In this document: in pieces, positions 34,053 to 45,656 of the stretch
Position numbering within the stretch: the stretch's first letter is position 1
How the letters are laid out: every line of letters starts with the position of its first letter
NCBI RefSeq assembly: GCF_963678635.1
Contig: NC_087071.1
Location: forward strand, 26,647,378-26,711,377
Direction of reading: 5' to 3'
Source of the DNA: Symsagittifera roscoffensis
Lineage: Eukaryota > Xenacoelomorpha > Acoela > Convolutidae
Length of the DNA stretch: 64,000 nucleotides
Translations under genes and position numbers: made by a program
The notes under the pieces: generated by a model
What the model saw: the letters and a program-made list of their open reading frames with translations, nothing else
Databases searched by the model: none
Told to the model about the DNA's origin: nothing

Positions 34053-35798
34053 CATCAGAAATAAAATTAAAATTTTGCGTTTAGCGTCATATGCCGTGAG
34101 AGGATTTTTGAAAAACAGCTGGTGGGACGATGCAACATACCAGCAAGAAAATTGCAAACATATTTCTACCTTCTACCCACTCAGTGAATCAGATTTTTAA
34201 AAATTATGGGATACAAAAAAGGTAAAAACACCAGGTTTTGAAAATGAGAATATAAGTATACCTCGGCAGAAAGTAGATAGTATCTCAGCATCAAAGACTT
34301 CATATTGGTTTATTGAAAAACTATCAAAAAGTTCATGAGGAAAAGAAACAATAATCAAAGGATTACGGGCTCAGTTCTTATCAAGGGTGAAATAACTATT
34401 GGGACCTTGTATGCGAAAGTGAGAGTTGCAAATTCCGGTAGTTTTATTTTTATTTTTAAGGGCCCAACAGGGAATGCCACAACAGAAGAATTAGGGGAAC
34501 AATAATTTCGAACTTCACTCGGTAACGTTGTTTCCATAACGTACGGTAACGCAAGATATGGAAACAATTTGGGAACCACTATTTTCGTTAGCAAACTTTT
34601 CAAACACACTGTGTGCGTTGCTCTAGTGAACCAAAAAACAGTAACTATCTATCAGGGCAAGTTGAATTATTTGGGAAAGAGAGGTCTTTTGCCGTCGAAG
34701 TTGTTAAGGGTTAAGCCATATTGCAGGAACGTTTCGTGAATCATACGAATCATCGCTCGGTGTTTTCCTTATTTAGTAAAACCACATTTAGTTTTCAGCA
34801 AATTTGATGAATAAACCACTAACGATGTAATACAGAGTGAGTTAAAAGCGTTTTTCACGAGAGAATTCATAACAAGCGAAAATAAACTACTTCTAGAAAA
34901 GCACTAATGTGAAAAGCACTTTCAATTAGGCAATGGATACTGGGTTTTATATGCAAAACAATTTAAGTTGATTTCAAAACCCAAAAAAGTTAGAGCAACT
35001 GGCAAAAAATATGCAATCTCTAGCTCATGTGGTTTATGCGATGAAAGTTTTTTCACATATAAACCTTTGAGAGGTAGCTAGTTGTCACAACTTATGAAAC
35101 ATAGTAGGAAGACAATAACAGGAAGAGAGGTTTTTCCATGACGATACGGGAAATACTCTCATGAACAATTCAGTCATTTCGGACCAAAATTTTCACCATA
35201 CGGCTGGTGCTATGTTCCTGGGTTTGCAGAAATGAAAACAGAGGTTCTAGGGGGAATAGCTAGAGAATTGGCAATCACTATGCTAACAATTTTTTTTTAG
35301 GTAAAATAATAGGATTGATTTTGCGTATAATTTCTCTGCAGCTTTGATGAAGGATGATGCGAACAACGAGAAATAATTCCAGCCGTTTAATCCATTTGAG
35401 GAAAATAATTTTTTAAACTCATTTGAAGTAGAAAAACGCAAGAAAAAAAATACTGTTTGGTAAGGGAAACAAAAGTGCAATGCACGGGACATCAGGAACA
35501 TGAATTAAAAATTAAAAGGTTAGCCAAATACGCTTGGATTGTTTGTACGAATCAAGTTAATATAAATTTGAATGCAATTATTGCGTAAGAAAAAGAATGA
35601 GAATTAACTGCATGGAAAAAACTTGAAAAACACATTGTAGTCTTTGGAATGAGGGTAAACCGACAAAGTCTGTGGGACGAAGGATATGATATGAGGACAC
35701 CGACAAAAGCCTGTTATCAGCGAGTTTGTGTTATTTTTGCCCAAGGTGTCGCGGTTAAAAATGTGGTACGGCCAAACCTGTATAAGATAGAAGGTGCC

Positions 35799-35869
35799 GC
35801 AACTGTTCCAATGTGGCCACAAAGCGTCTAACAACAAAAACTGCTCTGTGGCTCCATTGGAACAGTTGC
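35799..35869. repeat. 71-nt hairpin, copy B
   Basis: Same 15-bp perfect arms as 29358-29428. Here the inner TGGCCACAAAG and CTCTGTGGC segments also pair, extending the stem to about 26 of 29 positions, so copy B keeps the stronger structure. Confidence 0.6.
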
Positions 35870-35941
35870 TGCCATCAAAATGTGGTGAGTCGGCCACCAA
35901 TATCCTTCCAAAATTTACACAATCTCCATGACTAAATCAAG

Positions 35942-36480
35942 GCTGCCGAAAAAGACCTTGATAACAGCAAGAAGCTGGGATTCACGAGTGTACAACTTGC
36001 AGAACCATTAAGATTATCTACCGAAGAGATCGATAAATTGATTGATAAACTCCAAATGACGGAACGATGTTTGAATGTTCAAAAAAAATACAAACTCTCT
36101 GATGGAGAATGAAAAATTTATCTTTGAGAGCCAGAGGGAGCTGAAAAATCTGAAAGAAAAGCTAAAAGGAGAGAGCTTAACAAAGGACTTCTTTTGGAGA
36201 CAGTGCAGTTGTATATTTCTCAGAACTCATTCTCGGAGCCTCCAAGTCTGTATGACACCCTATTGTTACCTAAACTAGCGCCCGCCGAAACGGTAGCAAG
36301 GCATTTTAGAAGCAATTTTTTATCTGCCATCCAGACAAGGGAGGAAGAATAGTGTGCTTTAAGTTTCTGGTGGAAGCAAAAAAAAACAAACCTGGAGATG
36401 AGGAAGCGAGAAAAATATACTATAAAAGAGGGGTGGAGGCTGCCAAGGTCTTTTTGAGCAGTGAGATGCACAGCTCGTGA
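35942..36480 (+). pseudogene. Coiled-coil plus J-domain-like ORF, frameshifted (copy B)
   Basis: Counterpart of 29501-30040. It keeps STEEIDKLIDKLQMTE and the HPDKGG codons (36328-36345), but has an extra A near 36090 and a missing base just before the HPD codons. The two copies therefore carry partly different frame breaks. The ending TGA is at 36478-36480. Confidence 0.5.
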
Positions 36481-36629
36481 TAATTGTATATATGGTTCTA
36501 CCAATTTTAACTGAAGACTCTAACCACGGGTGATTGCCAATTTATTGAACTGACATCATTGATTTACGATAACGACACTAAGACAAATGACTTGTCAACA
36601 AACGAATTGTGGATATTATATGACAACCA

Positions 36630-39600
36630 TATCAAAACAGAGCTGAGAAAATTTCGAAGCTAGTTAAAAGTTATTCAATCATAACAAAACCCAACCTTTA
36701 AAGTTTTATATATCAAAATTAATTTCTGTAAGCAACTGTGAATTTAAGGTGTATGATATAGAGAAAAAAATGAAATAATTGCTTACTTTTAATTTAGCAG
36801 TTGCAAGGAGACTTGCAGTGGTACTCGCGTCACGTCCTACTACAATAAAAAGCGTAAGGGTCTATTCTAGAACTGCCTGTCATAACTTCTTTTGAAAATT
36901 CATTTTTGTCCATTTCACCGAATCTGGAGCTCACAGAAATTCAGGGGAATAAGATGAGATTTTTATCAACATTTAAACTAGAAGTGCAGAGCTGAGTAAT
37001 CAGCAAGAGACATTATCTAAAAAAATAACTAATTAACTAAAAAAGACATAGAAACATCATTTAATAACTATTTATTGGAATTGAAAAGCTTCGATGTGGT
37101 TACCTTCAACAAAAATGTTGAGTTCTCAAAAATCAAAATATCAATACAAAAATATCATCGAAACACATTAATTGAAATTTGCCAAATTAACTTCAATTAT
37201 TTTATCGAAAAAATTGTGCCAATTCTAATGACTTCTTCAGAGTAGAGCAAAAATTTTTAAAAAAACGGGTATCGAACTTAATTTTCAGATAAACATGTAT
37301 CCGCTCTGCCACTGTCACTTCCTTTACAAAGGAAATAAACTACTGAAGGCGCTTTATACTAGAAAATAAAAAATTTATACAACCTGTACTCCAAAACATT
37401 ACCCCTAATTCATCGTTGACTAAAAATTGTAGACTTGCAGGAAATAATTTAAAGTTTTCTCTTTAAATTTTTTCAGAATAATTCAATTTTATACCTTGCA
37501 AATGTTTATTCCAAAGAACCACATTGAATTAGTGTTTCTTTTTGACAAGCAAATATAGAGAGTGAAAAAAGAACTAAATTGCACTGTAGAATGTTCTAGA
37601 TATCAATGTGACCTCAGCTATAAAAAAATCATCTTTAATAAACAGAGAAACGAAATCTCACCAGAAAAAAACTCAAAAAAAACATATTAACCCAACCCCA
37701 CCAGAAAGGAAACCTTCAGCAAAAAAAATTATGCAAAAATTTAAATTAGATTAACAGCAATTCATTACAACTGGCAATGTATTTTAGATCATTAAATAAT
37801 AAGTAACTAGAATGTGTCTTACTAACAGCATGGTGATCAATTTCTAACATAGAATCTTTTAGAAAAAAATTAAATTATTTTCAAACTTACAGAAATGCAT
37901 AGTTGTTACCCAGATCGGTTTTGAAAATACAACATTCGTGGAAAGCTTAAGCACGATTTGGACGATCTGTTTGTCTATGTTACCAAATCTGGAGGTCAGA
38001 GAATATCAGCATAACAAGAAGCAAAGATTATTAACAAATAAGATAGATATGCAGAGCTGCAGAGCTGAGTAATCAGCAAAAAAATTATATCTACTGAAAA
38101 AAAACCCAGAAACTTCATGTTATAACTATTTTTGGAATAATTCGATTGGAATACTTTCATTATAATGCTGAATTTTCAAAAATAAAAAACCTATTTCAAT
38201 AACATCATAGATAAACATCAATTGAAACATGCCAAATTAACTATAAATGGTTAATCAAAAACTTTATGCTGATTTTAGGTTTTTTTCCAGAATAGAACAA
38301 AAAATCAATTTTAGAAATCGGTATCGAACTCATTTTTTATATAAACGTATTTAACTTCCGCCACTGTTAATTCACTTACAATGAAAAAATGATGAAGGCT
38401 ACTGAAGGCACAGCATAAAAGAAATTAAAAATTTTCAGACTTCAAGTACCCCAAAATATTACCGCTAATTCATCGTTGACTAAATTTCCAGACTTGCAGA
38501 AACCAGTTTTAAATTTTTCAAATTTTTGTTCGGAAGAATTCATTTTTTCCCCCGCACCAATGTGTATTCCTTTGAGCAACATTGAATTAGTGTTTATTTT
38601 GACAAGCAATTGCAGATGAGGAAGAAGGGCTAAAGTGCACGGTAGTTTATTCTAGTTATCGACATTACCTCAGCTCTTAATATATCAGCTTTAATATAGA
38701 GGGAAACAATGAGCCACCAAAAAAGAAACACTCAGCAAGAAGCAAAAATTGAAATAAGAAAAATAGCAACTCAACACAATTGTGCATTTCATTTTCAACG
38801 ATAAACTAATTAGTTACAAGAAAAATGTGTCTGATTAACAGCATGCAAATCAGAATCTAACATAAAGAATTTTATAAACTTTTTACTTCAAACTTTTAGT
38901 TTTGCATCTTCTCTGTTCATTTCAGCTTACAAATTAAAACTTTTGAAAAAAAAGGTGTGCGTATATACTGTAACTGCTTATCATAATTTTTTAAGCGTGA
39001 CAAGATGAAAAGTTAATCAACCTTTAAGCTAGATGTGAAGAGCTGTAGAGCTAAATAATCAGCAAAAAACGGTAGCTACTGAAAAAAACTATAAACATCA
39101 TGCTTTAACTATGTTTTCGAACGTTTTGATCTGATAACCTGCCCCCATAATGTTAAGCTCCCATAAAAACATAAACTCAATAAAATCATAGAAGAAACGT
39201 CATATTAACAAGGCCAAACTAACTATAATAGATTAATTGAAAACTTAGTGGTGATTTTAGCACTTCTTCAGAGTGCAACTTTTTGTTCCATTGAAAAACA
39301 TGAAACTGTTTGTTTTTAATTTGACGAGTAATCGTTAAGGGGAAAAAAGCTAAGTTGAATTATACTTTGCTCTACTCATCAATGGGACTTCAGTTGTTGA
39401 TACATCAGCCCGAATCTATCAAAAAATTTGAATCAGCAGTAAAAAGATCAAAACTAAAAGAAACCCTCCTGCAAAAAAAAATACTTTAAAAAAATTGCAT
39501 GCAAAAATGAAATGAAACCAGCATTTCAATGAAGCTGTGCATTGCTTCCTAAATGATGAAATAATTAATAACAAAAACTTTCGATTTTTTTTAGCAGAAT

Positions 39601-39900
39601 GATAATCAGACTCTAACGTGAAAATTTTTATAAATTACAAAGTTTTGCAAATTCTTAGAACTGCATCGTTTTTGCCATTTCAACTTTCAATTGATTACAT
39701 TCGTAAGTAGCTTTATGTTTGTCTATAGACCTGCCCATTACAAATTTTTCTTGAAAGATCTGTTTGTCTAATTTACAGATTCTGAACCTCCAAGAATTTT
39801 AGCGTAATACGATCGAATTTCGAATTTTTATCAAAATTTAAGCTAGTATGTATACATGGGAAGAATCATGCTTACTCACTTAATTAACTGCAAATTGTTC
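36630..39900. repeat. Right-hand repeat units after copy B, including a more diverged fourth unit
   Basis: Units match those at 30.25-32.59 kb (landmarks at about 36860, 37265, 37425, 38318, 38475). Beyond the end of the duplication, 38990-39900 still carries weak unit landmarks: GCTGTAGAGCTAAATAATCAG (about 39042), ACTTCTTCAGAGTGCAAC (about 39262) and GATCTGTTTGTCTA (about 39757). This is presumably the original right end of the array. Confidence 0.6.
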
Positions 39901-40087
39901 TTCCAGTCACAGCCATTAATAATGCATCAGAAATGAATAATAAAAAATATATACTCCGTAAAGCCTCAAGATATTGGAGATTATTGACGCAGTTTTTTGA
40001 AATGAGGCTTTCTACCATACTTATCATGAACAACTCTTGACTCATCTCGAAATTTATTGTTTTTTAAAATGAAATTAGAGAAATAGA

Positions 40088-40175
40088 AGCTCCTAAAAGC
40101 TTCATTTAGTTGAGCAATCATTAGAAAATACTTAATCTCTAATGATTGCTCAACTAAATGAAGCTTTTAGGAGCT
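40088..40175. repeat. Perfect 38-bp inverted repeat (hairpin, 12-nt loop)
   Basis: 40088-40125 (begins AGCTCCTAAAAGCTTCATTT, ends ATCATTAGA) and 40138-40175 (ends AAGCTTTTAGGAGCT) are exact reverse complements over all 38 positions; the loop is 40126-40137. Pairing stops abruptly at both ends. Perfect arms imply a recent origin or selection. Confidence 0.9.
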
Positions 40176-42189
40176 ATGAAGAAACCTGAGGCAAACCAAT
40201 GCGCAAACAAAAAAATCAAATTTTTTTACGAAGTTAAGATTTATATGCACTAGAACAAGAAGATTCATGGACTGAACAATGAAACAAAAATTTCAATAAT
40301 ATAATTTTTTTTTCAATGGTTACATTGAAACAAATACGTTAATCAATATTTTTTCAATTTGCACAAATTGTGCAGCAAAATGAGCTAATTGAGAAAACAC
40401 AGTCCAAGCCTGTCCTTTACAAAAACCGGAGCATTGAATTGTGAGGAAAAAAACTAAAATCTAAAAAACCTATTCTTGATTTAACAATCTTACATAGGTA
40501 AGACAAAAAACATTATTCATAACAATGTTTTTGTTCAATCATGACATTTTTAAACGATCCATTCTAAGTGCCCTATTGAAAAGACAAGCTGAAAGCTTAG
40601 AAAACAGATGATTCAAAGAAACAACAAAAAATAAGTTAAAAAAATTGTATATGACAACACTTTTTGACGGATGAGGTAGCCTGTTTTGAATAAACTTTTT
40701 TCCACAACAGACAATTTTTTCCCATTATGCCTCACTATAATGAAGGTTAAATTTGCCAAAGGGCAGTAATGTGAAAAAAAAAATCTTGCCACCCCTTCTA
40801 GAAATCAATTTTTTTTTGCCACAAACAAATTTGGAAAAAGCAAATTATATATTTGTATTTCAACAAATGGAGGGAAATGTTTACCACATAAGCACGCAAA
40901 AAAGTGAAACTGCTTTTTTGGTATTTTTTTCAGCGGGGTAGTTGATTTCAAGTTTGGTTGAGCAAAAACTAACGAAGTAGCGAAACAAACGACCAAGAGG
41001 AAATTGCATGGAAATTTAAACACAAAACTGATAAATTAATTCAAATAAATTTGTATTTCGAATGAAGTGGCTCAGTGGCAATGATGATAAAACAGCAGAA
41101 AAATTTCTCAGCTTTTGTACTGACGAAACAAATGAAGTATAAGAAACAAAAAAAAAACAAAAATGAGCAAATTTAGCTGAAAAAAAATCAATATTTATTT
41201 AAAAATGACTTTTCAATCAAACCAAAAAATTTTTCAAAATTTTCAGTTTTCACTAGCTTGCTTAAATTTGAACTGAAAAATCATTTCTTAATTCGCTGCA
41301 ATCCCAGTTAAAAAATATACTTCATAAATATTTGTTTCAATAAAAGAAGAAATAATTTAGAAATTTCTAAAAATGACATAATTAAAAATAAAAAAGGTTC
41401 CAGTTTTTGCGATCAAATGCGGTACCCGTTTTTTCCTGAAAAAATGATGAAAAACAAGTCATACTCCAATATAAAATTCTTCTAAGCTTCGCGGTAAAAA
41501 AACAAGGTCCATCGGTTGCAATGCAAGAAGCTCAGAATATTGCGCTTAAAATGTTTGATGCCAAAAACTTTGAAAATTAAGCGAGATTAACAATTTGTTT
41601 TAACACTCTTATTATGGTTTCTGTTGTTTCTTCAGTCCTGACAGCCCCTTGGGAATTAGAAAAACTGCTCAAGTATTCCAAAAACAGAGAAGCGGAGGCT
41701 TATACCTCAAGAAAACAGCATTGTAAGCTAGCAGACAGGGAAAGAAAGGAGAGGGACTGATTCCGAAAAAAAATTAAAAAAAAATAACTTTCGAGCGGCA
41801 ACTGAGCCGACTAAATTTGGTAATTTCTCGTAGAGACGAAAACAAAATTTATTATAAATAAACTACTGTAAAATTCTATTCAAACTTTTAAGCATTTTGC
41901 GCGGTCTAAAGAGGAGCATAAAAATTTTAGTTCTCATGAACTAACCCAAAACTAGATCACCGAGACAATAACAAATTAGCCGAGATCATTTGGGCCGATT
42001 TTTACCAAAAAACATTAAACAAACGAAAATGTACAAAGTGAAGGCTAGTAAAATAACACATTATATGAGTAAATCTCACTAATCGCAATTACCAATTAAA
42101 CTTTGTAAAAGCTAAGTTAGCTAAACCTAAGCAGAAAAATAATCGCCAACTTTTTTTCGAAACGGAATATTTCCTGTTTAGAAACGTCA

Positions 42190-42263
42190 GGCCTTGGCCA
42201 CGTTCAAACCCAGGAACTTTACCGTCTGAGGCGTTTTCGTTACTTTTAAAATATGAGTGCCGG
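42190..42263 (-). repeat. tRNA-like fragment (B box on minus strand)
   Basis: The reverse complement shows GTAACGAAAACGCCTCAGACG followed by GGGTTTGAACG (B-box-like). It corresponds to the fragment at 44239 in the neighbouring repeat. The T arm does not pair, so this is a relic rather than a functional tRNA gene. Confidence 0.4.
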
Positions 42264-44238
42264 AGAATCCAAGAAATTGGATTTCATTATGAACCAAGAT
42301 ACTGAGTGATACTGTTAAACAAGAAGGCAACCTAAAAAAATTGTTCCAATTTGATAACGCTCGCCCATCAAAAGCGTAGTTAAGACTCATAATTAATCAC
42401 ATATTCAACACTGATGCAAAACAAAAGCCAACAACGGCAAAGCATCTTTAAAGGCAAAAAAAATACTACAAAAATCAACATTAAAAAACATTGAATATAG
42501 AAGGATTCGATCCTCTTCCAGAGCTTACTAGTAGATTGACCTTCAAGTTGATCCCCGTCTTCTCAATCTTTGGAGACACTCCATGGTATTGAATACCATT
42601 TAGCAAGGAATTTGTTTATACAAAACGGAGAAAACATAAAACACTATTTAGCCAAGTTGACAATTTAATACCTTGTTGCTTCTGCTTTAATCAACTCTTA
42701 TTTCGGATTTTAACAGTTCAGAGATATTGAATTTGAGAACAAATTTCATGCAACTTAGCTTGAAGAAACGTGATCAAGTAGAATACCAAAAGCATTTGCT
42801 TGTAGAAAAAAAAGTTAAATCAATTAGTAGGATTGGCTTTGATACTTTTCCCTGATTTTCTGAACAAAAATCCTTTCGCGCAGTTGTTAGGAACAATAGG
42901 TTTAAATAATTCAATTTGGAATCTTAACTACGTTTGAACGAGTTTTTTTCATGATAAAAAAAAACAACGGAAGATGAGCAATTAGATGTGGTTTATATTG
43001 GAAAGGAATACCCAACAGCGGTACTAGAGTCTTTGAATTCAAGGAAAATGAAAACTAAAATTTCTTTCTTAGGTTTTTTTTGAAACACCAAGGGAACAAA
43101 TAGAACAGACGTTTTCAATTTTAATTATTTTACACAAAAACGATGCTGCACTTCGCAAATACAAGCCACAAAACGCCAAGCAGTGGCGTTAAAACGGTGA
43201 ATGAAAAAATTTTCACAAAATATAGACACTGAAAATGAATTAAAAATGCCCACTAAGAGAACCAAATCAAACTTTGAGCATTCAAGTCGACAGCCCTACA
43301 CAACTGTGCTTCTGACGCTTGAAGGACAAAACATTAGCCACTCACAAGACTGCAAAGACATGGTAGTAAACCACCAACACTACCCAGAAGAAAAGCCATC
43401 AAATTAGCACTATATTATGCGATATAGGTTTAAAAATGAAGACATGTAAGATAACACAGTTCACGCAAGACTCTCCATAAAATTCAAACTATTGTGAGAA
43501 AGGGATTTTTTTTTCAATTGAAATAAAGTTCTGACTTTTCAGCTTTTTTTCCGCGATTTGCAATCTTGCTATTGCAGGGTTGCTATTTTAGGGTGTAATT
43601 TGTCTTCAAGTAAAATTGAACTGAACACGAAATATTAACACAGAGGCGAAGCGGAGCTTCGTATCACTTGCGATACCGAAAAAATAGCATTGCAAGCTAG
43701 CAGACAGCTAAGGAAAGGAGAGTCATTAAGTCCAAAGAGAACGGAAAATTGTCGAAGCAATCACAACTAAAGATCTCGAAATTGCTGTCTGGAATGAAGT
43801 TCTAGTGGCAAAAAAAACACGCCAATAACACATTTGATAGCCTTCATTGAAAATTCAAAAGCAATTATCAAGCAAAATAAAAAATGTGCTCATGAAAAAA
43901 TGAGAACTATAAACTCTTTTCTGAGATTTAAAACGTTTTGTGCGATCCGGAGGAAAGCACACTATGGTTTTCTCGAACGACGCAAAATAAGGTAGATAAG
44001 CCGATAAATTTTAAGCTGAAATCGTTAAATCTGAAAAATTAAAGCTAAAAAAAAGATATGAAGTCAAGAGTAGTAGAATTACAAATTGCAGGAGTATGTG
44101 AAAACATGAAAAACAACTACAATGAAAACTGCATGCAGCAAAAACGATCTGGCAACTAAGCCGACAAAACATTAGCAAACAAACAATAAACCGATAATTT
44201 TCGTAAAACTCTATATTTCCCGTTTGAAAAAAAAACAG

Positions 44239-44305
44239 GGCCTGGTCCGATTCGAACCTCTGACCTTTGCTGTAGGAAACGTATTCGTTACCTCCATACT
44301 GAGTG
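44239..44305 (-). repeat. tRNA-like fragment with B box and T-run
   Basis: The reverse complement reads GTATGGAGGTAACGAATACG, and later GAGGTTCGAATC (good B box), followed by a run of T (Pol III terminator-like, from the A-run at 44227-44235). The T-stem arms do not pair properly, so a functional tRNA is unlikely. Confidence 0.4.
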
Positions 44306-45431
44306 TGCTAGAGACGATTAGAAATTTGAATTTATTATAAACCAAGGTACATTGTCATTCAATCGGTTCTGTTAAACAAGTTGTTTAATCCGAAAAAGTC
44401 TATATTCCGATTTGATTACGGTTATCGCAAGCGTAATCAAAAGCTGTAATGCGAAAAAATTATTAACAGGACAACACTTTTAAGGGAAAAAAGGAACGCG
44501 AAACACGATATAAATAAGTTTCTACGCCGTCTCGATCTAAAACTCCAACCACCGATTGCTTAATAAGGTTTCATTATTCCAAGTAACATTCAAAACATAT
44601 TATCTTGAGTTCATCTGCTTTGAATTGACAATTTACAAGATCAGTTGACTCTAATCTCACTGTGATTCATTATCAGATGAAAATATAGGGCTATGAAATG
44701 CAATCAGGGTGAACACACAAGCACGAAAAAATGATTAGCATTTAGTTTCTAAGTTTTTGCAATCTTAGCAACTTTTTGGGATTTTGAAGCTAAAGAAACC
44801 GAATTTAAGCCTTCGGAAAACATTTTGAGACTATAAAAACATCCAATTATTTGTTCACCCTGTTTATTATATGCAACACTAAATCAAGAACTACAGAAAA
44901 TCGGCATTTTATTTCAGAATAAAACTCAATAACTCTTTTCTCGTTCGAACTGCTTGATGCAACGAGAATTCGAACCCATAAAAATGACAATGAAAATTAA
45001 CATATTTCAGAAAATGTACAGAGGCAATGATTTAATATTTGCGCTGCATCAAAGTTTTACTATCAAGTTTTGTCAGAAGAATATCCTAAAAAAGCCAATA
45101 AAAAAGAGCAGATCATATATTCACGACACTTCCTATTTTTTTTTCATTGTCAGCTTGTTCTGAGCCAATCCAATTTGTCTTCTCGCTTTTAACTTGCCTC
45201 ATTTATATTTCCCATAACATGACTTATATATTCTAACACGAATTCATCAAGTCAAATCTTCAACTTCAATAACGAGCAAAACAGTCAATATCTTCATTTA
45301 TCTCATCTACATTCAATTTTTCTACGTAAAAAGAGTTTATCTGAAAGGTCGTCTGCATTGCTTTGAATCATCGCCATCATCTTGTTTGAGTTTTTTTAGT
45401 CTGGTCTGAAACGTAGAGCTGATGCTATATT

Positions 45432-45462
45432 CGAGGAGGGAGGAGGACAAGGGGGAGAGGAG
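45432..45462 (-). promoter_or_regulatory. CU-rich tract in the SF3B1 3' UTR
   Basis: In the mRNA sense the 31 bases starting about 36 bases after the stop are almost pure C/U (CTCCTCTCCCCC, CCTCCTCCC blocks); the plus strand is correspondingly G-rich. Such tracts bind poly(C)/polypyrimidine-binding proteins. A function here is inference only. Confidence 0.3.
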
Positions 45463-45497
45463 TATTGTGGCTACTGAGTATTGTGAGGTGAGGTCAT

Positions 45498-45656
45498 CTA
45501 CAGGAAATAGTAGAGATGGTGTCTGGAGTATGTGTTCTTGTCGTCATCTGGCACTCTGGGGAATCCAGCCACCAGTGCATCCTGTCCTCCAATGTAGAGT
45601 GTGTTGTATATCCTCCAGTACACATCGCGCACTTTCCTCGCGGGATGGAACAGTCC
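45498..45656 (-). CDS. SF3B1: SF3B1 terminal coding exon
   Basis: Acceptor TTTTCAG, then GGA CTG TTC CAT; 52 codons and stop TAG (45498-45500). Phase 0. Encodes [18 protein letters not shown] and the C-terminal tail. Confidence 0.95.
   Translation of the reverse strand, partial: GLFHPARKVRDVYWRIYNTLYIGGQDALVAGFPRVPDDDKNTYSRHHLYYFL

Larger units (their letters stand above)
32649..38990. repeat. Tandem segmental duplication, copy B (about 6.3 kb)
   Basis: Colinear with 25994-32590. At 34902-34922, where copy A has about 286 more bases, copy B reads AAAAGCACT, AATGTG, AAAAGCACT, i.e. a short direct repeat at the deletion point. Homology ends at CATAATTTTTT (38990); past it the sequence continues as another diverged repeat unit (to about 39.9 kb). 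Confidence 0.85.
41640..44560. repeat. Two diverged direct copies of a ~2-kb repeat (about 41640-42600 and 43620-44560)
   Basis: Shared landmarks at about 1.97-2.05-kb spacing: AGCATTGTAAGCTAGCAGACAG (41718) and AGCATTGCAAGCTAGCAGACAG (43687), both followed by AAAGGAGAG; TTTTGCGCGGTC (about 41897) and TTTTGTGCGATCC (about 43930); and a tRNA-like segment at 42190 and 44239. No ORF of note. A shared CTTCGCAAA motif recurs at about 43151, 49079 and 49789. Confidence 0.5.
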
